Part shown: positions 41,735 to 52,609 of the stretch, one piece after another | Numbering within the stretch: the stretch's first letter is position 1 | Layout: each line of letters begins with the position of its first letter | DNA from: Zygnema cylindricum | Lineage: Eukaryota; Streptophyta; Zygnematophyceae; Zygnematales; Zygnemataceae | Reading direction: 5' to 3' | Assembly (NCBI GenBank): GCA_037447655.1 | Contig: JBBHKE010000085.1 | Coordinates: forward strand, 1-64,000 | DNA: 64,000 bases | Notes under the pieces: model-generated | Seen by the model: only the letters and a program-made list of their open reading frames with translations | What the model was told of the DNA's origin: nothing | Databases searched by the model: none | Made by a program: the position numbers and the translations under genes

Positions 41735-43010
41735 TGGTTTTCCCAGGTGGGAGCTATAACATTTTTGCCTATTACTCGGGCATTCTATCTCACACAATAC
41801 CTACTATTCTTGTAAACAGACCTCTGTGTGTTCGGAGAGCACATGAACGACAACATACCATCCTTGAAACGAATGAAAATGGCCGCAAGGGGGATCTTAC
41901 AAACATTGAAGGAGGAGGCATCAACGACAAAGACACCAATGCAACAGGTGATACATTCAAGGTTTATATTTTGTTTATGTATGTTTTTGTTTGTGTTTAA
42001 TCTGTTAGGGTTTTACTTTATTTGTTTCTATTTTTGTTTTTGGTGTAAGTTTGTTTTTAGTTTATTTATTTTTTCTATTTTGCTTCATATGTTTCTATTT
42101 TTGTTATCTTTTTTTCATGTTTTCCTCTTGTTTTCCTTCTCATTCTTCTTTTATTTCTCCTTCTATTTCTCCTTCTCCTTCTTCTTCTCTTTCACTTTCA
42201 TTTTTTCCTTCTCATTCAATTCGTGTTCTTCGGCTCCTATTCTATGCATACTCTTCTAATTTAAGTTTTCTATCTTTTTAATCTTCATCGTTTATTTTTC
42301 TTGTATGAGGAGGCATCATAAACAAAGACCCTAATGTTTCTTGTAAAGGGTTTGATTTTTATTTATGTTTGTTTTTTTTTGTTTTTGCTTCATATGTTTT
42401 ATATTTTTTTTTCTGTTATTGATGATTTCCTCTCCTTTTCCTCCCCCTTGTCTTTTTATATCACCTTTTATTTCTCCTTCTCCTTATTTTTCTCTTTTAC
42501 CCCTTATTTTTTCTTTTCCTTCGATTCATCTTTTCCGACTCTTATTCTACAGATATTTGTTTAATTTACGTATACTCTTCTTCTAATCTTCATCGTCTAT
42601 TCTTATTGTAGGAGGAGGCATCACGAACGAAAACCCTAATGCATCACATGTTATTTTTAGAGTATGCATCACATGTTATTTTTAGAGTTAGTTTTTGGTT
42701 TATGCTTGTTTTTGTTTATTGTTTTTTTCTCTTTTGCTTCTTCTGTTTCTATTTTTGTTTTCTATTTTTTATGATTTGCTCTCTTTCTTCTTCTCCTTCT
42801 AATTCTCCTTCTCCTACTTCTTCTCTTTCACCCGCTATTTTTCTTTCTCCTTCCATTTATCTTCTTCGACTCTTCTTCTATGCCTATTTTTGCAATTTAG
42901 GTCTACTCTCTTTCTAACCTTAATACATCTACTCTCCTTCTTATCTTTATCGTCTATTTTTTTTGTAAGAGGCATCACGAACCTAATGCAACATGTGTTA
43001 TTTTTAGTGT
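41735..43010 (+). repeat. Exon-like block repeated in tandem with long pyrimidine spacers
   Basis: A short block GAGGAGGCATC(A/T)... followed by AACGA(C/A)A and ACCAATGC- or CCTAATGC-type sequence recurs at about 41913, 42309, 42612 and 42968. Repeats two to four are preceded by a long T/C tract ending in TGTAG, TGAG or GTAAG, like 3' splice acceptors. The first copy lies at the end of a possible exon (PSLKRMKMAARGILQTLKEEAS) starting after TTTTCCCAG at about 41746. It may be exon duplication in a degenerate mobile-element gene. No known protein was recognised, and Ser/Phe-rich frames in the spacers are not coding. Confidence 0.45.
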
Positions 43011-43314
43011 TTTTTTTGTTTATATTTATTTTTGTTTAATTTTTTTTTTCTGTTTTACTTCATTTGTTTCTATTTTTGTTTTTCTGTTTTTACATTTTCC
43101 TCTCCTAGTCCTTCTCCTTCTATACATATTCCTCTAATTTACGTCTACTATCCTTTTAATTTTTTTCGTATATTTTTATTATGTTATTCTTCTGTTTTTC
43201 TTAATTCTTCTTTTTCTTCTCTCCTCAATATATGTACGTATATATATACAACTTTCTTTAATGGTTTTTTTTATCATTTTCACGTATTTTTCTGTTTCGC
43301 TTTTTGATCTTGTA

Positions 43315-43470
43315 GGTGGTCGTAATAATAAAATTTCGCAAAACAAAGGTGGAAAATCCAAACACACCCGTATTGCCAAAAAACAAACACCAAAAATCGA
43401 TAGCCAAGGAGTGGGGAAAAGGGGTAAAAAAAAGGGAGAGTCAACTAAGGGTAACGACCAGAAATCTTTC
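43315..43470 (+). pseudogene. Possible exon of an unrecognised gene
   Basis: After a long pyrimidine tract and TTGTAG, about 140 bp of more balanced composition encodes a Lys/Asn/Gly-rich peptide (KHTRIAKKQTPKIDSQGVGK). It ends at AAGGGTAACG, a possible donor. It may belong with the 41735-43010 block. No family was recognised. Confidence 0.25.
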
Positions 43471-43499
43471 ATTTTTGTTTTCTTGTTATCATTTTAATA

Positions 43500-43860
43500 T
43501 ATTTCAATTTTAAAAAGATTTTTTTCAATTTACATAATTTTTTTTTTTTTTTTTTTTCATTTTTTTTTTATTTTTGTTTTTTTAAAAATAAAAAAAAAAA
43601 AAAAAAAAAATTTAGATGAATTAAAAATAAATAAAATAATAAATAATACATATATAATAGAAAAATTAAGTAAACAAAAAAAAATGAAAAAAATATATAT
43701 ATATACATATGTTAAACAGAAAGGTTAAGCTTTTTTTTTGAGATTTTACTTTTTATCTTTCGCATTTTTGCTATATATATATATATATATATTTATCTCT
43801 CTCATATTTTCAATGTATCGTTTTTTGTCTTTCTTCATTTTATCTTTTAACCTCATTTTT
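43500..43860. repeat. Homopolymer and TA microsatellite tract
   Basis: Long T and A runs (43538-43610) and a (TA)n run at about 43771-43792. Confidence 0.85.
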
Positions 43861-44809
43861 TTTGCATATCGTGACGAAAGAATGAAAGGATGAGGACGTG
43901 ATTAGTCTTTAAAAGCTTGAGACGATGGGGAAACCATGTGGAATCGGAAATGCCTCGACATCCGTGTTGACAAAATCGAAAGAATAAGAAGATGAGAAGG
44001 AGAAGATGACAACGTGACAGGTTTCAAAAACAAAAACAACTCGTTGGAGGTGTATAAAGAACCCTAAAAAAACCAAAAACCAAAGAGCGAAAGTGGGATT
44101 CGATAAAAATAAAAAATGAAAAAACAAAAAATATTAATATTATTTTACTTATTTGATACGGCGATGGTTCGAGAATGGGATCCGCAGTTACAGATGAAAC
44201 AATAAGACCATACGATGTCGGCTAACTGTGTTAAAACAAGAAGAGGAAAGAGGACTAAACAAAAAGGTAAGACAGATTGGTAAAAACAGATCTAAGCAAA
44301 AAAGTTGTCAAATATGAAAAAATAGAAGTTCAAAAATGAAAAAGAGAGAATAGGAAGGGCCAAGAAAAAAAAAGCAATTGTCGTTAACAACGATGAGAGG
44401 AAAAATGACGAAAGATATCATTGAATACGTCAAACTAAAATATCACTAAAGACGTAAAACTTCTACTGAAAATGAGATTCTTTCTTTAATGACACACGAT
44501 TCCCAAATTGATGTATTTCCGTTTAACCCCGCAAGCAGGTTGAGATCGTTTAACCCCGTAGCTGGCAAATCCAGATCGACCACATGATTAAACAGATTGA
44601 AGACATGTTGGAAGACGGGAGACAACTAAGCAGGATGGAAGAGATGGATACGTTGACTTTCATCCTAAGCAGGTCGAGAAACACTAAATAAGGGGGGACA
44701 GACTTGTTGGATTGGCACGTGAATGCCGGTTCAATACGGGGTATAATATGATACGTCACACTCGAAGCCGCCTAAATCAAATAGGTACGGACCCGCCAGG
44801 CTCTACATC

Positions 44810-44881
44810 GAGCTGGTGGCACAGTGGTTAGTGCGCTGACAACTCAAGTCAGAGGTCCCAGGTTCGAGCCCTGGCCCGCTA
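44810..44881 (+). ncRNA. tRNA-like module, 5' LTR of TRIM2
   Basis: D arm GCAC-AGTGGTTA-GTGC, anticodon arm CTGAC-AACTCAA-GTCAG (5 perfect pairs; anticodon position CTC, U33 replaced by A), variable AGGTC, T arm CCAGG-TTCGAGC-CCTGG. Acceptor GAGCTGG/CCCGCTA has two mismatches. TTTT follows at about 44884. Confidence 0.75.
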
Positions 44882-45106
44882 ACTTTTCCTTCACTTTTCC
44901 CTTGAATATGACATACCGAAACCCAGATTTCACGGAAATCAACATGATATCACACCCAGCGGGATTGCGGATGGAGTGACGGGCCTTCCCGTGAGGGGGT
45001 CTGTGGGATTCGCACGCGAATGCCGGTTCAATACAGGGTAGAATATGATACGTGACACTCGAAGCCGCCTAAAAGATATAGGTACGGACACGCCAGGCTC
45101 TACATC

Positions 45107-45179
45107 GCGCTGGTGGCACAGTTGTTAGTGCGCTGACAGCTCAAGTCAGAGGTCCCAGATTCGAACCCTGGCCGACTCA
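45107..45179 (+). ncRNA. tRNA-like module, 3' LTR of TRIM2
   Basis: Acceptor GCGCTGG/CCGACTC (two mismatched pairs), D arm GCAC-AGTTGTTA-GTGC, anticodon arm CTGAC-AGCTCAA-GTCAG, T arm CCAGA-TTCGAAC-CCTGG, discriminator A, then CTTTTCC. It has the same type as the TRIM1 3' LTR module (A box TGGCACAG). Confidence 0.75.
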
Positions 45180-45235
45180 CTTTTCCCTATTATGGGACAT
45201 ACCGAATCCCGAATTTTATGGAAATCAACAAGACT

Positions 45236-45900
45236 TTCTTTTTTGATCCGAAAAGAGGCCGAGATGAAAGATAAGTTAGAAGCTAGAAAAATGATTCATT
45301 TTTTTTTGTTGTTGTTATTGGGTTTTTTTTTTGTAGTGTCCTTACTTCTAAATCTTTATTATCGTTAAAAAAAAAATTATTAGCACAATACAAAAACAAT
45401 AAAACAAAAAAATAGAAAAAAAATTTAGCACAATGCTAAAATAACAAGAAAATGAAAAAAATATGCATAGCAAAAACCCTAAAACCTTAAACAATCAAAA
45501 AATAAAAAATCATTAAATTAACTAAAAAAGCGTTTATAAAATAAAGATATAAAACCGAATAATAAATAAAACAAGGTGCTTTAACCGTAACATTGGAAAA
45601 AACCAAACGCTTTCATAAACAAAACTAAAATCAAATATAAAATATTAAACCACAAAAATAATTAAAATATTTGAAAGAAAATATTTATCACACTTTCACG
45701 ATGATATTATTTAAAATCTTTCACTTTATCTCTTTTTTTATTTCTTGACTATTTGATTTCATTTCAACGCGCGTGTTTTGTTCTTATTTTAATGAGTCTC
45801 ACTTTCGATTTTGGCGGATATGTTTTAAAGATGCGGAATAGATTTTGAGCGAGCGGAGCTTTTATATTATTCTCTTTTTTTTCATTTTGTTTTTTAACCT
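45236..45900. other. AT-rich low-complexity spacer
   Basis: A- and T-run dominated; parts recur at 47320-47800 and 49090-49330. No gene was recognised. Confidence 0.6.
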
Positions 45901-46972
45901 CATTTTTCTTCTAAATCGTGATGAAAGAAGGAAAAGATGAAGATGTGACAAGTTTTTCAGAGTATGAGACGATGGGGAAACTGTGTAGAATCGAAAATTG
46001 TCTCAGCATCAGCGTTGAGACAGTCGAAGAAAAGAGAAATTAGAAACCTAAATACCGAAATAGGATGCAATAGAGAGAGACGGCGGTGGTTCGGGAATGG
46101 GATTCGCGGTAACAAAAGATGCGTTTATGAAAAAAATAGACTATACAATGTTGATAAACTGTGGTGAAACCTGGAAAGAGAAAAAAATCTTAAAAAAAAG
46201 TACGCCTGATTGGGAAAAACAGAAGGTCAAAAAATGAAAAAGAGAGAATAAGAATAGCCAAGAAAAATGAGCAACTAGCGTTAACAATTATTGGGAAAAA
46301 TAGAAGATCAAAAATGAAAAGAATAAAATAAAAAGGGTGAAGAAAAAATGAGCAACTAGCATTACCAACGGTGAGAGGAAAAAAAACATAAGATATCACT
46401 AAAGACGTCAAACTAAAATATCACCGAGGACCTCAAATTTTCTACCGAAAATGAAATACTTTCTTTAATAACACACAATTTTTAAATTGATATTTTTTTA
46501 ATGACACACAGTTTCTAAATTGGTCCATGTTTAACGCCCTAACTGGCAAATCTTGATCACCCACATTATTAAACAGGTTAAAGACGTGCTAGAGAACAGA
46601 GGGCGGCTGAGCGGGATAGAAGAGACACCCAAATCACCCGCATTATTGAACAGGTTAAAGACGGAGCAACTAGCGTTACCAACGGTGAGAGGAAAAAAAA
46701 CATAAGATATCACCGAAGACGTCAAACTAAAATATCACCGAGAACGTCAAATTTTCTACCGAATATGAAATACTTTATTTAATGACACACGGTTTTCAAA
46801 TTGATATTTTCCTTAATGACACACGATTTCTAAATTGATGTACCCCCGTTTGACGCCCTAACTGGCAAATCCCCCGCATTATTGAATAGGTTAAAGACGT
46901 GCTGGAGAACGAAAGGTGACTGAGCGGAATAGAAGAGACACATACGACGGCTTTAATCCTGAGCAAGCTGAG

Positions 46973-47205
46973 AACCACTAAATGCAAGTCGAAAAACCAC
47001 TAAATAAAAGAAGAGGGACCCCTTTTTTTGATGACCGAGAACCACTAAATGCAGGCCGAAAACCACTAAATGAAAAGGGGGAGATCCTATTTTTGGTGAG
47101 GAAAAAATTCGATCCTGAGCAGGCGAAAACCACTAAATGCAAGCGCAGGACCACTAAATGAAAGTGGAGAACCACTAAATGAAGACCGATTTCCACTAAA
47201 TGAAA
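46973..47205. repeat. Dispersed short array, CCACTAAAT(G)
   Basis: Eight copies of CCACTAAAT within 230 bp (near 46975, 46998, 47042, 47063, 47130, 47151, 47172 and 47193), most preceded by GA(A/G)AA or GGA and followed by GNA. Spacing is irregular, about 20-67 bp. Confidence 0.7.
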
Positions 47206-47340
47206 GGGGGGAGATCCCCTTTTCTAATGAGGGGAAAATCCGAGAACAGGTCGGGATGAAAGATAACTTAGAAGCTACTACTCGGGATGAAAGATAAGTT
47301 AGAAGCTACAAGAATGATTCATTTTTTTTTTGTTGTTGTT

Positions 47341-48624
47341 GTTAGTTTATTTTTCTTTTTTTATAGTATAATTACTTCTAAATCTTTTCTATGGTAAAAA
47401 TAAAAATTAATTAGCACAAAACAAAAACAAAAAAATCAAAAAAATAGAAAAAAAAACCTTAAAAAAAACTTTAAAAACTAACAAAAGTTAATAATAATAA
47501 AAACAAATCATTAAAATTCACTAAATAAAAACATTTATAATTAAATAAAAATATAAAACTAAAACAAAAAAAAAGTTCACCATAATATTGATAAAAAAAC
47601 AAAAAACTTTCATGTTAAACAAAAAACTAAAGAAAAAAATATAAAAACCTTAAAAAAACTCTAACAAACTAAAAAAAAAAAAATAATAATAAAAATAAAC
47701 CTTAAAATACTAAAAAAAAAAAAAAAAAAACATTTACCACACTCTTTCACTTTTTCATTTTTATTTTTTTCTTTTTCTCTCTTTTGATTTCACCTTGTTT
47801 TTCTATTTTATCTCTTTCAATTTCTTTCTTTTAATTCCATTTTATTTAATTTCACCCTTTTTTTGTGTTTTTTTTGTTTTTTTGTTTTTTTTTTCTATTT
47901 ATGTCTCTCTCTTCGTATTCTGATTTTTTTTGTTTTTCCTTTAAATGTTTTTTTTATATAATTTTTTTTCTCTCTTTTTATCTTTTTTTTAATTAAAAGC
48001 AATAAATTTTTAATTATGTTCTATATCAACTCTATAAAAAAATCACCTTTAGATTGCTCATTAGAATAGAATATAATAACATACATATATAATGAAAAAA
48101 AATATATATATGGAAAAAAAAACATTAAAAAAATTCACCTTTGAATTGCTCATTTCAAATTCTATAAAATAATTGTATGAAATCCTCATTTTTTCTCTTT
48201 TTTTTTATATATTGCAAATAAAAATCATTTAAAAAAATCACCTTAACCTTTAGATTGTTCATTTGAATACAATAAAATAATTGTATGAAATCTTCGTTTT
48301 TTCTTTTTTTTTCTCTTTTGTCTCTTTCTTTTAACAAGTCGTTTGATAAAAATGATGTAGTTTATTTTTACATTTTTCAAAAACTATGTTTTATCTTTCT
48401 TTTAACAAATCATTTTTTTTTCTCTTTTATTTCTCTCTCTTAATAAATGGTTTGATGGAAGTCATTCAATTATTTTTACATTTTTCAAAAACAATATTTT
48501 TAATCTTTCTTTTAACAACTCGTTTGATTAAAGAGAAGAAAGAAAAAGCAAAAATGAGAATTCAAAATAGAAATTCAAACACAAAAAAAACATAGAAAAA
48601 AATGCTAAAAAATGCCTTTTAAAA

Positions 48625-48681
<57 letters not shown>

Positions 48682-48703
48682 TTTCGACATTTAAAAAATG
48701 GTA

Positions 48704-48740
<37 letters not shown>

Positions 48741-50040
48741 TTTCGACATTTAAAAAATGGTAAAAAAAGAAACAAAACAAAAAAAACATTTAAGTAATTT
48801 GAAGTGATAAAATTCCTCCAATATTTTTCGCCACATACGAGATAAAAAAGATTGGCGAAAACAAGAGAAAAAATAAATGAACTTACCCATTCAAGTTTAG
48901 TTATAACACAAGAGAAAAAATAAATAAATCTTTGTAGCTTATCTAATTTTTTAGTGTTTGCAAAATATGGCTTTCAGTAATGATTTAGTTTTGTGGCATC
49001 TTTCGTACTTTATGCATTGCCAATTTTTTATTTCTACCCGCGATGTTTTTTTTAATCTCTGTGCATTTTGTCGTGAGAAAATGATGAATCTTTTTTATCC
49101 TAAAAAAACAGTTTATTAGCACAATACAAAAAACAAAAAAAACAAAAAAACAAAAAAAAACCCTTAAAAAACTAAAAAAAAGTTAATAATAATAATAATA
49201 AAAAAAAAAATCAAATAAATAAAAACATTTATAATAAAATAAAATTATAAAACTAAAACTAAAACAAAAAAAAACTCATCTTTCACTTTTTATTTCTCTC
49301 TTTTGATTTCACCCTGTTTTTCTTTTTTATCTCTTTCTCTTTCTTTCTTTTAATTCCATTTTATTTAATTTCACCCTTTTTTTTAAGTGTTTTTATTTTT
49401 TTTGTTTTTTTTATCTCTTTGTGTCTCTCTCCGTATTTTGCATCTTTTTGTTTTTCCTTTAAATGTTTTTTGTAAGTCATTTTTTTTCTCTCTTTGTCTT
49501 TTTTTGTGTATTCTGTTGTTTTTTTATTTTATTTATTTTTTATCTCTCTCATTTTTTCTATTTATCGTTTTCTTTCTTTCTTCATTTTATCTCGTAACTT
49601 CATTTTTTTTGCTCACTTCATTTTTTACCCCCGTGTTTTTAACTCTAATTTATTAAAAATCAAATTAAGGTTTATCAAGAATTGTTAATTCAAATTTAAA
49701 AAATAAAAAAAAGTGACGTAATCCGATCAAGGGTAAAAGAGAGAGGGGAGAGAGTTGTAAATGTTATCTCTCTCTTTTTTTTTTTCTCTCTCTCTCTCTC
49801 TCCCTCTCTCTCTCATTCCACCCTCTTTTTTTCTCGTGCACCCTTTTTTTTCTGTCTTGTTGTCTCGCTTCCTACCACATTTTTTTGTCTAGCTACCTAC
49901 CACATTTTTTTTTCTTTATCTTTATAGATGTTTTTTTTTTTTTTGTCTTTGTTTATCTCGTTGCTTTTTTTTTTTCTTTTTTCTCTCATTTTATAAAGGG
50001 CGGAGAGAGTATATTTCCACCCTATTTCCACCCCATTTCC
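47341..50040. repeat. Low-complexity AT and pyrimidine region with TA microsatellites
   Basis: About 2.7 kb of A/T homopolymers and TTTC/TCTC tracts. (TA)n runs are at about 48629-48669 and 48707-48734; each is followed by the same segment (TTTATATTTTCGACATTTAA), showing a local duplication. A second duplicated segment (TAAAATAATTGTATGAAATC) is near 48166 and 48271. A T/C tract fills 49755-50000. No coding content. Confidence 0.8.
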
Positions 50041-50475
50041 ACCCTAGTCTAAACGAGGCTTAAATAAGGTGTTTTCAATAAAAGAATGAAAAGGTATTTC
50101 AGAGGCTAAACTAGCATGCTTTCGGTGTACGAATGAGTAGTTATTATTGTCATTTACTAATACAGATGTTAAATCCGTAAGTTAAACCTAATAAAAAAGT
50201 GCAGTCAGATCCGTTAGTAAAACATCACGACAAAAAAAAAATGAAGTAATGGTGTAAATGTATAGTTATAATCACATAATTTATAAGTCCCCAAAATACT
50301 TAATACGCGATTTACTATGACCACACATTTTGGTATTCCTTTCAATTGTAAAAGATCTCGTTTTTAATGGCAATAACAATTGCGCACGTAAATTAGTGTC
50401 CCATAGAAAAAAAATGTGTAATTTTCGTGATTCGTGACAATGATGGATTTAAAAGCCAAATAAAATTTTCCATAC
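50041..50475. other. Intergenic, no recognised feature
   Basis: AT-rich unique-looking sequence without a gene, RNA gene or repeat end that I can identify. Confidence 0.4.
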
Positions 50476-50704
50476 ATATGCTTACAAAACCCCAACATGA
50501 TTTTAACAAATTGATATTTCCCCTGAATCGTATATTGAGATATAAAATGAGAAACTAATATAGTTTACCATATATTGTTGTCACTAGTGGATATGCTTAT
50601 AAAACCCCAACATGATTTTAACAAGTTGATGTTTCCCCTGAATCATATATTTAGGCATAAAAGGAAAAACTGTTATGGTACCATATATTGCTGTCACTAG
50701 TGGG
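50476..50704. repeat. Two-copy tandem duplication, about 116 bp unit
   Basis: Both copies contain ATATGCTTA, AAAACCCCAACATGATTTT, TTTCCCCTGAATC, ACCATATATTG and TGTCACTAGTGG. Confidence 0.8.
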
Positions 50705-50944
50705 CATTTGTGAATATCCTCTTCGCTCGAGCCATTGTTTATTGTTCAATTCAACATTACCCACTTCCCCTCCTCCCTTTTCTCCTCTCTCTGTATGTAT
50801 CCACTCCTTTCTTACTCACCCCCCTTTTTTCCCTCCCTCCAAACCATTGTTCAACCATTTTTCAATAAAACACCCTTTTGTCAATACAACACTAACAAAG
50901 TGAACGAAGTAACCTGATTTTGACGGTTTTTACGTGTTTACGTT

Positions 50945-51840
50945 CAATATAAATACAAATCATAGCTCAAATGTGCAAAAATAATTTAAAACTTTATATG
51001 TTGTTTGTTTATATCGTGCTCGTTTAAATCGTACACTCGTAGCTAAAATGTGCAAAAATAATTTGAAACTTAAAATGTTGTTTGTTTAGATCGTACTCGT
51101 TTAAATTGTACATTCTCCATACAAATTATAGACATTTGCTCGTTTGCCTGTACATTTTTTAAAGTAGGCCCAGTCTATCCGTCTACACGTCTGTACCAAA
51201 ATGTAACGTTTGCCCGGTCTATCTGTCTACAAGTGTGTACCAAAACATAACGTTTGCCCGGTCTATCTGTCTACAAGTGTGTACCAAAACATAACGTTTG
51301 TCTGTCTATCCCTCGGGCGACCTCACCAATCAGGTAGCTTTGTCCTTGGGGCGACCTCACCGATCACGTAACTTTTAAAGTAGGCCTGGTTCGTCAAAAG
51401 TGGCGCAAAGTGTGTAAATGTCTCATTTTAAAGTAGGCCCGGCTCGATCGGGTAAAGTTTAAAGTAGGCCCAGTTTTTCAAAAGTGACACAATTTGTGTT
51501 GATGTCCAGTTTTAAAGTAAGCCCGGTTCGTCGGGCAATTTCATCGTCTGGGTAGTTTTTAAAGTAGTCCGGTCTGTCCGTATGCACGTTTGTATGGAAA
51601 CGTCTGTCAGTTTGTCCCTCGGCCAAACCTCATTGATCGGGTAACTTATAAAGTTGGCCCGGTTTGCCAAAAGTGACGTAAATTGTATTGATGTCATGTT
51701 TTAAAGCCGACCTTGTTCGTGAAAAGTGGCGCAAAGTGTGTAAATGTCCCTTTTTAAAGTAGGCCCGGTTCGTGAAAGTGGCGCAAATGGGCACAAGTGG
51801 CTTAAGTCGTTCATTTTTGTGTAATGGGCATGATAAAACA
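50945..51840. repeat. Array of diverged direct repeats in the Helitron body
   Basis: Two copies of a 90-bp unit (AATGTGCAAAAATAATTT...GTTGTTTGTTTA, about 50970 and 51048). Then repeated CCGGTCTATCTGTCTACAAG units (51213, 51258 and a variant at 51172), then many copies of TTTAAAGTAGGCC(C/T)GG-type units with AAAAGTG(G/A)C to about 51800. It abuts the Helitron terminus at 51881, so it is probably the body of that element. Confidence 0.65.
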
Positions 51841-51851
51841 ACACACTGTCC

Positions 51852-51881
51852 ATGCCCGTGTAACGGGCATTGAATTACTAG
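51852..51881 (+). mobile_element. Helitron 3' terminus (plus strand)
   Basis: ATGCCCGT-GTA-ACGGGCAT forms an 8-bp hairpin (51852-51870), followed by 7 nt and CTAG (51878-51881), then host T. It shares GTCCATGCCCGTGTAACGGG with the terminus at 35774-35803 (GTTCATGCCC there). The 5' TC end was not located. Confidence 0.7.
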
Positions 51882-52609
51882 TAGGAATAAATTTCAGGGC
51901 AATGGTGTTTTTCGATTGTTTTCTCACATGTATGTTATATATTGAACAACACATTTAAGAGTATCTTAAAGGATGGCGTGATCAAGTTCTCTTGCCCCCA
52001 ATTAAGAGCACTTTAGAGCCACGTTTACACTTTTTTAAACATTGTAGTCGAGAAAGACCGAAGTGTCAAAAAACATAAGTGTGTGAGTGAACCTACCATA
52101 TCCACATCAATTACGAAATCTGCCATGACAAACTCGTTAATTAAAAATTAAGATAAATAGTCTTTTAGTTTGTAACCTGCAACAAATATTATTATTACTC
52201 TTGTAATGAGAATAACCCCAATTGCCAAAAACATTTTTTTGATGGCCATCCTTTTGACAGAAGTCACTACTATCATGAAATGAGATAAACCACTAGTTAA
52301 GTTGTCAGTTGGATAGAACAAACATGGCGTAGACTTCAAAACATTAATCCCAACAACATTTCCCAAAAGGCGCTAATGAGTACCTGTGAAAGATGGAGGG
52401 AAACAATTTTCGCACACGTCACTTTTGTTGAAAGCAAACGCTGACGTCATCAGTTACAGAAAAGTCCAAGAACCCGGAATACATTACAGTAGTCAAGCTG
52501 ACGGCGTTGGACTATGCTTCGACAACCAAGTTCTGACTGTTTAAACGTTTATTACTTGCCACTGTGAGCCAGCAGTGAGGCTGCTCCACTTTCGCTTCTC
52601 TCGGGCTCC
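51882..52609. promoter_or_regulatory. Upstream region of the BolA-like gene
   Basis: No gene seen. It contains the palindrome TGACGTCA at 52442-52449, a bZIP-type site, about 165 bp upstream of the start codon. No convincing TATA box was found; the core promoter is not resolved. Confidence 0.35.

Larger units (their letters stand above)
44705..45230 (+). mobile_element. TRIM2: older copy of the tRNA-bearing TRIM
   Basis: 5' LTR 44705-44944, 3' LTR 45002-45230, TSD AGACT at 44700-44704 and 45231-45235. The primer site is mutated (TGATATCACACCCA against TGGTATCAGAGCCA in TRIM1); the interior GCGGGATTGCGGATGG and the purine tract GAGGGGG are shared with TRIM1. The two LTRs differ at many positions, so the insertion is older than TRIM1. 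Both LTRs contain the tRNA-like unit in the same place and orientation. Confidence 0.92.
43865..47340. repeat. Large diverged direct repeats
   Basis: A block starting ATCGTGA(C/T)GAAAGAA...GAGACGATGGGGAAAC occurs at 43868 and 45916. A second block GAGCAACTAGCGTTA-like...GAAAGATATCA...GTCAAACTAAAATATCAC...TTTAATGACACAC...CTAACTGGCAAATC occurs at about 44370-44690, 46330-46660 and 46670-46990. A third, GATGAAAGATAA(C/G)TTAGAAGCTA, occurs at 45264, 47250 and 47286. TRIM2 is inserted in the first copy. No coding sequence was recognised. Confidence 0.75.

Noticed and set aside
42051-43300. Phe/Ser-rich frames of 70-140 residues on the plus strand
   Set aside because: They are translations of T/C low-complexity spacers and change frame between repeat copies.
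49387-49688. Hydrophobic frames resembling membrane proteins
   Set aside because: Caused by T-rich homopolymer sequence (Phe/Leu/Ile/Ser only); no conserved motif.
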